Shown here piece after piece: positions 58,507 through 64,000 of a DNA stretch of 64,000 nt; within the stretch, counting starts at the first letter, position 1; every line of letters begins with the position of its first letter. The notes under the pieces were generated by a model. It saw only the letters and a program-made list of their open reading frames with translations. It was not told the DNA's origin and searched no databases. A program made the translations under genes and the position numbers. Source of the DNA: Nitrososphaerota archaeon (GTDB lineage Archaea > Thermoproteota > Nitrososphaeria > Nitrososphaerales > Gagatemarchaeaceae); the NCBI GenBank assembly GCA_027886825.1, contig JAPCJS010000001.1, positions 1 through 64,000 on the forward strand. The letters run 5' to 3'.

Positions 58507-59757
58507 GTGATGATGACCAGAAGGAGAGGCTCGGCGCTCGGCCTTAGCCTGGCGACCATAGCCGTGCTCGTCATAATCATAGGAGCGGTGCTCGTCTACT
58601 ACGACTCGGCAGGTGCACAGGTCAACTCGAGCAACTCCAGAATAAGCACCCTTCAGAGCGAGGTGAGGACACAGCAGAGCATAATCAGCAGCCTGGAGAA
58701 CCAGCAGACCCAGCCTGGCAGCGGTCAGGGCAACACCTCCGTCACAGGGATAGATCCGGTGAGCATCTATGAGGCTGCGAACAGGAGCGTGGTAACGATA
58801 CAGGGCAGTGTGATAACCAACGTCAGCTCTCTGTTTGGGTCTCAGAGTGCCGTCGAGACGGTCCTAGGCTCAGGCATCGTCACCTCCTACCTGAACAGCG
58901 TGTACATCATAACAAACTATCACGTGGTCAACGGCGTGAGCAACATCACCGTCACCTTCGGGGATGGGGACGCCTATCCTGCCAAGGTCGTCGGGACTGA
59001 TCCATACAGCGACATCGCAGTTGTGACCACGAACGCCCCTTCATCCGAGTTCATACCCCTGGAAATCGTCTCCTCATCCGGGATAGAGGTCGGTCAGCCC
59101 GTGGTCGCCATAGGGAATCCATACGGGCTCTCCGGGTCGATGACATTCGGCATAATCAGCCAGCTCGGCAGGACGATACAAGAAGCTGCGTCCGGCCAGT
59201 TCTCGATCTCCGGGATCATACAGTTCAGCGCGCCCATCAATCCAGGCAACTCCGGCGGTCCGCTCCTGAACGCCAACGGGATGGTCATTGGGATAACCAC
59301 TGCGACAGTGAACGGTTCGCAGGGATTGGGCTTTGCTATACCCTCCAGCACCATCCTCAAGGAACTCCCCTCTCTGATAAGCACCGGACAGTATGACACG
59401 CACTCGTATCTCGGAATAAGCGCGGTGGACATGAACTATCAGCTCGCCCAGGCATCAGGCACCAACGTGACCTACGGTGTCCTGGTCGAGAACATCGTGA
59501 GCGGCGGGCCCGCAGACAAGGCAGGGTTGAAGGTAGGGACCAAGACGGTCACCATCGCCGGCGCGCAATACCTCATCGGTGGTGATATCATAACATCGCT
59601 CAACGGGACCAAGATCGTGAATCAGGACGCGCTCGCGACGTATCTGGAGGAGAACACCGTCTCAGGCCAGACGGTGCAACTTGGGATAATCCGAGCGGGC
59701 GCGCCGTTGACCGTGACCATAACCCTCGGCCAGAGGCCTCCGCCGCCCACAGGCTAG
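58507..59757 (+). CDS. Membrane-anchored HtrA/DegP-like serine protease
   Basis: 416 residues. Signal anchor (about 10-32), a Gln/Ser-rich coiled linker (to about 80), then the protease with His139 (TNYHVV), Asp169 (YSDIAV) and Ser249 (NPGNSGGPL) and a PDZ domain (HSYLGISAVDM, GGPADKAGLK). NxS/T sequons point to the outside face. GATAAATATTTAC at 58478 is a strong TATA box about 26 nt upstream. It is the external counterpart of the two cytosolic HtrA proteins. Confidence 0.92.
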   Translation: MMMTRRRGSALGLSLATIAVLVIIIGAVLVYYDSAGAQVNSSNSRISTLQSEVRTQQSIISSLENQQTQPGSGQGNTSVTGIDPVSIYEAANRSVVTIQGSVITNVSSLFGSQSAVETVLGSGIVTSYLNSVYIITNYHVVNGVSNITVTFGDGDAYPAKVVGTDPYSDIAVVTTNAPSSEFIPLEIVSSSGIEVGQPVVAIGNPYGLSGSMTFGIISQLGRTIQEAASGQFSISGIIQFSAPINPGNSGGPLLNANGMVIGITTATVNGSQGLGFAIPSSTILKELPSLISTGQYDTHSYLGISAVDMNYQLAQASGTNVTYGVLVENIVSGGPADKAGLKVGTKTVTIAGAQYLIGGDIITSLNGTKIVNQDALATYLEENTVSGQTVQLGIIRAGAPLTVTITLGQRPPPPTG

Positions 59758-60440
59758 TCTCGTTTCGGGACCAGACCGGCTTCGAGTATCTCCAAGTATC
59801 CGGACATTCGGTCCCAGTGCTTTCTCGACGAGGCTATCTCGATGCGCTCCTCGAAGATCGGGCAGTCCAGCACGAACGTCTCCCCCTCGCCGCCTTCGAG
59901 GGCTGCGTGCATCCCATACTTACTCTGAAGCTCGACGAGCTCTTCGACCATCGCGGCATCGAGCCTCCTTCCCAGCCAATCTTCATCCAGACCCAGCGCG
60001 GCTACGCCCGTGATTATGGCCTCAAAACCGTCGTTGATTATGTTGAGGAGGTGAACCCTCGGATCGATCTGCCAGAGGGGGGAGAAGCTCTGCAGGCCGA
60101 GCTCGGCGCAGACTCGCTCGACGCGGGATTTCTGATACACGCTGGCCAGGGCACCGGTGAATACGCCTTCCATGGAATATTCGTCCTTTGCCATCCTCAA
60201 CGCCTTCGAGAGGTCCTGAAGCTCGACCTCTTTCTCACCCGCTGTGGGGACCATTATCTGAGGCATGTGCATGGTCCCGGCCTGGAGCGAGGTCCAGCGA
60301 AGGTTGGGGAAGTGGAACATGTACGAATCCTGGCGCGAGGGGTTCAGTGTGATCAGGCAGCTGACATCGTGGTCCTTCTTTGCCAGATATGTCGCATAGA
60401 CGCTGTCTTTGCCGCCGGAGAAGAGTATACCGACCTTCAA
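59754..60440 (-). CDS. dph6: Diphthine-ammonia ligase-like ATP pyrophosphatase
   Basis: 228 residues. SGGKDSVYATYLA is the N-type ATP-pyrophosphatase loop, and GVFTGALASVYQKSRVERVC and EGGEGETFVLDCPIF are the Dph6/TIGR00289 signatures. It amidates diphthine on elongation factor 2 in archaea. Its 3' end overlaps that of the HtrA gene by 4 bp. TTG start with ATTTAGGG about 28 nt upstream. Confidence 0.88.
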   Translation of the reverse strand: MKVGILFSGGKDSVYATYLAKKDHDVSCLITLNPSRQDSYMFHFPNLRWTSLQAGTMHMPQIMVPTAGEKEVELQDLSKALRMAKDEYSMEGVFTGALASVYQKSRVERVCAELGLQSFSPLWQIDPRVHLLNIINDGFEAIITGVAALGLDEDWLGRRLDAAMVEELVELQSKYGMHAALEGGEGETFVLDCPIFEERIEIASSRKHWDRMSGYLEILEAGLVPKRD

Positions 60441-60557
60441 TCGGCCTCGACTGAGAGCCGTCCCTAAATAAGTAACTAACCAACCAGATGTCAGCTGCCG
60501 CTAAAAAAAGACTTATTTCGTCAGTGCCTTTGGTCGCGACCAACCCGGTGAATAGAT

Positions 60558-61895
60558 TTGCTAGAGTCGCTCAGAAGTGGTCTGCAGGGAGCAATCAAGA
60601 AGCTACTGGGTAGTTCGGTAGTGGACGAGGCTGCCATCAAGGAGTTCGTGCGGGACCTGCAGAGGGCACTGATACAGGCCGATGTGAACGTCAAGCTCGT
60701 GCTCTCCGTCACAGAGAATGTGCAGAGAAGAGCGCTCGAAGAGAAGCCGCTCGGAGGGATGACGCGCAAAGACCAGATCGTCAAGATCCTCTATGAGGAG
60801 CTCGACAGGATGCTTGGGGGAGAGAAGGAGCTGAAGCTCGACAAGGGGAAGGTGAACGTCATCGTTATGCTCGGGGTCCAGGGTTCGGGGAAGACCACCA
60901 CGGTATCGAAGCTCTCCAGGCTCTACGCAAAGAAGGGCTTCAAGGTCGGGGTGGTTGCCGCAGACACCTTCCGTCCTGGCGCGGTCACACAGTTGAAGAT
61001 CCTTTCTGAAAGGATAGGGGTGGACGTCTACAGTGACGAGAAAGAGAGCGACTCGATCAAGGTGGCAGAGGCCGGGAAGCACTTCTTCGAGACGAGCAAG
61101 AACCTGATCATAATAGACACGGCGGGGAGGCACAAGGAAGAGAAGAGCCTGCTCGACGAGATGAGCAGCATTATCTCGAAGGTCAAACCCGACATCAACA
61201 TCCTGGTGGTCGACGGGACGATCGGCCAGCAGTGCTACAATCAGGCGGTGGCGTTCCATAAGATATCGCCCGTGGGCGGGATAATCATAACCAAGCTCGA
61301 CGGTGCGGCGAAGGGTGGAGGGGCACTGGCAGCCGTCGCGGCCACCGGCGCCCGGATATACTTCATAGGTACGGGCGAGAGGGTAGACGACCTGGAGGAG
61401 TTCTCGTCCACCCGCTTCGTCGGTCGGCTGCTCGGGATGGGCGACCTAAAGTCCCTGCTCGAGATGGCGAAGCAGCTAGAGGCGGACGTCGATGAGAAGA
61501 AGGTCCAGCGGATAACCTCTGGTAAGCTGACCATGGACGATTTCCTCTTCCAGTTCGAGCAGGTCAACAAGATGGGCTCCCTGAAGAAGATCCTGGAGCT
61601 GATACCCGGCCTGGCCGGAAACATGAAGGCCGAAGACCTCGAGAAGGCGGAGAAGGACATGAAGATCTGGAAGAGCATCATCCAGTCCATGGCGAAGCCC
61701 GAAAGGGATACCCCGGAGATGCTAAATGCGGTCAGGATAAAGCGGATCGCGAGGGGCTCCGGCAGAAGCGAGAAGGAGGTCAGGGAGCTCATCACAAAGT
61801 ACAGGCAGACCAAGTCCCTGATGAAGGCGAGCAAGGGCCGCGAGTTCAGGCAGATGCTCAGGAGGGCCGGAGGGCAAGGGGCCCTTGGCGGATAA
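60558..61895 (+). CDS. srp54: Signal recognition particle protein SRP54
   Basis: 445 residues. N-domain helices, the G-domain (GVQGSGKTTTVSKLSRLYA, ADTFRPGAVTQL, DTAGRHKEE, TKLDGAAKGGGAL) and the methionine-containing M domain with RGSGRSEKEVRELITKYRQTKSLMK for SRP RNA binding are all present. It binds signal peptides on ribosomes and brings them to FtsY. TTG start. It begins an operon with pus10, rpl21e and rpoF. Confidence 0.96.
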   Translation: MLESLRSGLQGAIKKLLGSSVVDEAAIKEFVRDLQRALIQADVNVKLVLSVTENVQRRALEEKPLGGMTRKDQIVKILYEELDRMLGGEKELKLDKGKVNVIVMLGVQGSGKTTTVSKLSRLYAKKGFKVGVVAADTFRPGAVTQLKILSERIGVDVYSDEKESDSIKVAEAGKHFFETSKNLIIIDTAGRHKEEKSLLDEMSSIISKVKPDINILVVDGTIGQQCYNQAVAFHKISPVGGIIITKLDGAAKGGGALAAVAATGARIYFIGTGERVDDLEEFSSTRFVGRLLGMGDLKSLLEMAKQLEADVDEKKVQRITSGKLTMDDFLFQFEQVNKMGSLKKILELIPGLAGNMKAEDLEKAEKDMKIWKSIIQSMAKPERDTPEMLNAVRIKRIARGSGRSEKEVRELITKYRQTKSLMKASKGREFRQMLRRAGGQGALGG

Positions 61896-62982
61896 GGAGA
61901 GATTCCCGCTCTGCGAGAGCTGCGCCGAGAGACAGGGTGACCAGGCAGAGTTCAGTCCTGCGAGAGGTGAAGACTGCTTCATCTGTCGCGGCCTGACCTC
62001 CCGGTTCCCCGACATAGAGCGCAGCGTCGTCCGGCGCGCAAAAGGCTACCAGTTCCGGACATTCTCCATAGGGGTGATCGTTCCCAGAGGGATACAGGAG
62101 AGAGAGGACCAGCTAAGGTCAGACCTCAAGATCCGTGGCAGAGAGACCATCAAGACCCAGCTGAGTCGTGGGATCTCGGACATGCTAAGGAGACAGATGA
62201 AGAGAAAGGTCGACCGCCAGCACCCGGACATCACGATCCTGGTCGACCTTCAGCGGGACGCCCTCGTCGTTACAGCAAAATCGCTCTTCGTGTACGGCAG
62301 GTACACCAAACCTCCAGGGGTGTCACAGAGAAGGGAGCTGTGCGAGAGATGCAAGGGAAGAGGCTGCCAGGAATGTCAGTCCGGTTACAAGAAGGGCGTC
62401 AGCGTAGAGGAGATCCTGGAAGACAGGCTCGGCAGGATCCTGCACTCCACAAAGGCCAGGTTCACGTGGCTCGGGAGCGAGGATCCCGAAAGCACGGTCT
62501 TCCCACCCGGGCGTCCTTTCATAGCCGAGGTCAAGGACCCGAGAAGACGCGAGGTACCGCCCCGCCTCGCCGCGAGGACGGGCAGGGGGATGATTAGGGT
62601 CACTGGGCTGAAGGTGCTCAGGGGAAAGCCCACAGCCATCCCTTCCTTCACATTCAGGACGAGGGCGTTCATCCAGCCGGAGAGCCGGATAGAGGGATTC
62701 CCGGCGGGCCTGGCGAAGGCCATGAAGGGCGCGCCGATCCAGTTCAGGAACAACAAGGGCAAGACGGTCCACAAGAAGGTCTACTCTGTCAAGATCGGGA
62801 GACGGGGTGCAGGCCTGGTGGCCGATATCAAGCTTGATGGCGGCCTGCCGGTCAAGAGGCTCATCAGCGGTGGGTCGGTCTCCCTGTCCCTCGCCGAACT
62901 CCTTAAAACGCCCCTGAGCTGCCAAAGATTTGATATACTCAGGGTTTGGGAGTCAGGGAGTTTCAAGTTTGGGAAGATCTAA
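61885..62982 (+). CDS. pus10: tRNA pseudouridine synthase Pus10-like
   Basis: 365 residues. Two CxxC pairs at the N-terminus (CESC, CFIC) bind zinc; a THUMP-like domain and the Pus10 catalytic domain follow. The usual signature GREDxDxRxLGxGRPF reads GSEDPESTVFPPGRPFIAEV, so only part of the active-site motif is kept. The region GVSQRRELCERCKGRGCQECQSG adds cysteines. It normally makes pseudouridine 54/55 in tRNA. TTG start inside srp54 with an 11-bp overlap. Confidence 0.88.
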   Translation: MADKERFPLCESCAERQGDQAEFSPARGEDCFICRGLTSRFPDIERSVVRRAKGYQFRTFSIGVIVPRGIQEREDQLRSDLKIRGRETIKTQLSRGISDMLRRQMKRKVDRQHPDITILVDLQRDALVVTAKSLFVYGRYTKPPGVSQRRELCERCKGRGCQECQSGYKKGVSVEEILEDRLGRILHSTKARFTWLGSEDPESTVFPPGRPFIAEVKDPRRREVPPRLAARTGRGMIRVTGLKVLRGKPTAIPSFTFRTRAFIQPESRIEGFPAGLAKAMKGAPIQFRNNKGKTVHKKVYSVKIGRRGAGLVADIKLDGGLPVKRLISGGSVSLSLAELLKTPLSCQRFDILRVWESGSFKFGKI

Positions 62983-63319
62983 GGGGTATCGACGGCGCAC
63001 AAGATCGCTTCTGAAGAAGAGGTACAATGTGGGCGGTTTGAGCAGGATCCTCAGGGACTACTCCGTCGGTGAGAAGGTGGTCATCAAGATCGACTCGACC
63101 CAGGTCAAGGGCATGCCCCACCGGAGGTTCAATGGCCTCGTCGGGGTCGTCATGGAGGTCACTGGGCGCGCATTGATAATAGACGTCCCCGTGGGCGACA
63201 AGATGAAGACGGTCATCTCAAGGAAGGACCACATCGCACCGCTGAAGGGAGCCGAGAATCCAACCGCGACGCCGGAGGAATCTAAGGACCAGGCGACCGC
63301 GACGCCGGAGGAATCTTGA
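62969..63319 (+). CDS. rpl21e: Ribosomal protein L21e
   Basis: 116 residues. The family core is MGRSKGYRRRTRSLLKKRY..GLSRILRDYSVGEKVVIKIDSTQVKGMPHRRFNGLVG. The start is TTG at 62969, inside the end of pus10 (14-bp overlap); the track start at 62930 is too early. The C-terminus has an acidic tail with the block TATPEESKDQATATPEES, a direct duplication. Confidence 0.95.
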   Translation: MGRSKGYRRRTRSLLKKRYNVGGLSRILRDYSVGEKVVIKIDSTQVKGMPHRRFNGLVGVVMEVTGRALIIDVPVGDKMKTVISRKDHIAPLKGAENPTATPEESKDQATATPEES

Positions 63320-63660
63320 TGTCGGCGGAGCCAAACGAGAGAAAGATACTCACACTCAGCGAGGCACACCAGATACTCGAGAAGATAGATGTGGAGAAAG
63401 CAGACCAGATCCAGAAACGGACCCTCGACTATACGTCCAAGTTTGCAAAGATTACGGTGGAGAGCGCTAAGAAGGTGCGCAAGCAGCTCGAGACCGACTG
63501 CGGTCTGAGCCCGGAAGAGGCGGTGGAGGTCATCAACATCATGCCCAAGTCGATCGAGGAGCTCCGGACGTTCACGGCGGGCTGGAGAAAGCTCCTGCCG
63601 ACCGAGACCCTCGAGAAGATGCTGAAGATCCTCAAGTCCGCAAAAGACAACCCACAATAG
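63319..63660 (+). CDS. rpoF: DNA-directed RNA polymerase subunit F (Rpo4)
   Basis: 113 residues. Rpb4 homologue that pairs with Rpo7 to form the stalk of RNA polymerase. Visible: LTLSEAHQILEKIDVEKADQIQKRTLDYTSKFAKI and GLSPEEAVEVINIMPKSIEELRTF. The ATG shares one base with the L21e stop (TGATG), so the genes are coupled. Confidence 0.93.
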   Translation: MSAEPNERKILTLSEAHQILEKIDVEKADQIQKRTLDYTSKFAKITVESAKKVRKQLETDCGLSPEEAVEVINIMPKSIEELRTFTAGWRKLLPTETLEKMLKILKSAKDNPQ

Positions 63661-63734
63661 GGGTCCGTCCGCCCATCACTGGCACTTCTGCCTTACAAAG
63701 GGGTCACGTCTCAGGACGCGTTCATTAGAAGTAA

Positions 63735-63854
63735 GATTATATAGCAAGGCACCCCATAAAACCTGCTGGTTGGTTCGAAGGGTATGCTTACCTGTTCCCA
63801 CTCGCGCGCTGATGTAACGATGCACGGCGCGTACCGCAGATGAGATAAGAGGGA
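63735..63854 (+). promoter_or_regulatory. Promoter and possible leader before the DUF655 gene
   Basis: GATTATATAGC at 63735 is a strong TATA box, but the ATG is about 110 nt away. Nothing else in the 63661-63854 spacer looks coding. Either the mRNA has a leader of about 90 nt, or a small RNA is encoded here. Confidence 0.45.
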
Positions 63855-64000
63855 ATGGTGCCCGAGATGCTCGCGAACGAGAAGAGATATGAGGAATTCG
63901 CGTACGTCCTTGATTTCCTTCCACGCGGAAAATCTGTGGTGATAAAGGGCAGGGAGGGCTCGATCGTGCAGGCCATCGGGGAAGAGAGGCTCACCCTGCT
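63855..64000 (+). CDS. DUF655-family protein, 3' partial
   Basis: The gene runs off the window. The visible N-terminus MVPEMLANEKRYEEFAYVLDFLPRGKSVVIKGREGS and VQAIGEERLTLL fit the archaeal DUF655 start. DUF655 proteins, linked to helix-hairpin-helix nucleic acid binding, sit after rpoF and before the rRNA dimethylase ksgA in many archaea. ATG at 63855 or GTG at 63858. Confidence 0.8.
   Translation, partial: MVPEMLANEKRYEEFAYVLDFLPRGKSVVIKGREGSIVQAIGEERLTL

Noticed and set aside
1-64000. CRISPR array, transposase, integrase or rRNA gene
   Set aside because: No regularly spaced repeats, DDE or tyrosine-recombinase motif, or rRNA sequence was seen on either strand.

Overview
The window is archaeal. 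The evidence is a closing cluster of SRP54, Pus10, ribosomal protein L21e, RNA polymerase subunit RpoF and DUF655, together with aIF5A, Nob1, a DRG-type GTPase, a Dph6-like ligase and an ESCRT-III/CdvB-like division protein. tRNA genes carry bulge-helix-bulge type introns. TATA-like boxes sit about 25-33 nt in front of many start codons, so many messages look leaderless, and TTG and GTG starts are common. CdvB, a DUF1286 protein and mannosyl-3-phosphoglycerate synthase point to Thermoproteota (TACK); a Nitrososphaeria-related lineage that does not oxidise ammonia is my guess, but the lineage is inferred and not proven. The DNA is moderately GC-rich with genes on both strands and short operons.

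Layout. 1-6.8 kb: partial F420-type luciferase-like oxidoreductase, peroxiredoxin, CBS protein, FKBP, a decayed zinc-ribbon/TM2 gene, small membrane proteins, an Ada-type DNA repair fusion, AIM24 and a YdeI-cupin fusion. 6.8-12.2 kb: an ABC transporter block (regulator, membrane protein, ATPase, permease, tiny membrane protein, acyltransferase) bracketed by two degenerate copies of the tRNA-Leu 3' flank, followed by tRNA-Leu(GAG) and an intron-containing tRNA-Thr(CGT). 12.4-21.2 kb: membrane glycosyltransferase-like protein, tandem DUF131 proteins, HesB/IscA protein, fumarase, an inactivated zincin-like protein, and two phosphohexomutases around ThiL. 21.3-31.5 kb: tRNA-Arg(TCT), GlcD-type oxidase, EVE protein, aminotransferase, aldo/keto reductase, two cytosolic HtrA proteases, two divergent regulators, a frameshifted HExxH protein and a hydroxyacid dehydrogenase. 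31.5-44.4 kb: a frameshifted HEAT-like gene, tiny zinc-ribbon genes, DRG GTPase, methyltransferase, SDR, MpgS, CdvB, PAP2, CNNM/CBS protein, MsrA and DUF5781. 44.4-54.6 kb: small membrane and coiled-coil proteins, a HELFH metalloprotein, MFS transporter, HflX, tRNA-His with intron, a glycosyltransferase-like protein and an FkbM methyltransferase. 54.9-64 kb: divergent pncB/nadE NAD salvage pair, tRNA-Ala, Nob1, aIF5A, membrane HtrA, Dph6-like ligase and the SRP54-Pus10-L21e-RpoF-DUF655 cluster.

Themes. Oxidative and protein damage control recurs (PrxQ-type peroxiredoxin, MsrA, Ada, three HtrA proteins, FKBP). Several genes need a frame change or lack a normal start. At least five genes are too short for, or missing from, the ORF track but have promoters and CxxC pairs or a zincin motif. 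I see no CRISPR array, intact transposase, integrase or rRNA gene. The strongest leads are the tRNA-Leu flank duplication with a tRNA-like relic, the odd-position tRNA-Thr intron, the metalloprotein gene that reads through a TGA by a +1 shift, and NadE and Pus10 proteins with altered signature motifs.
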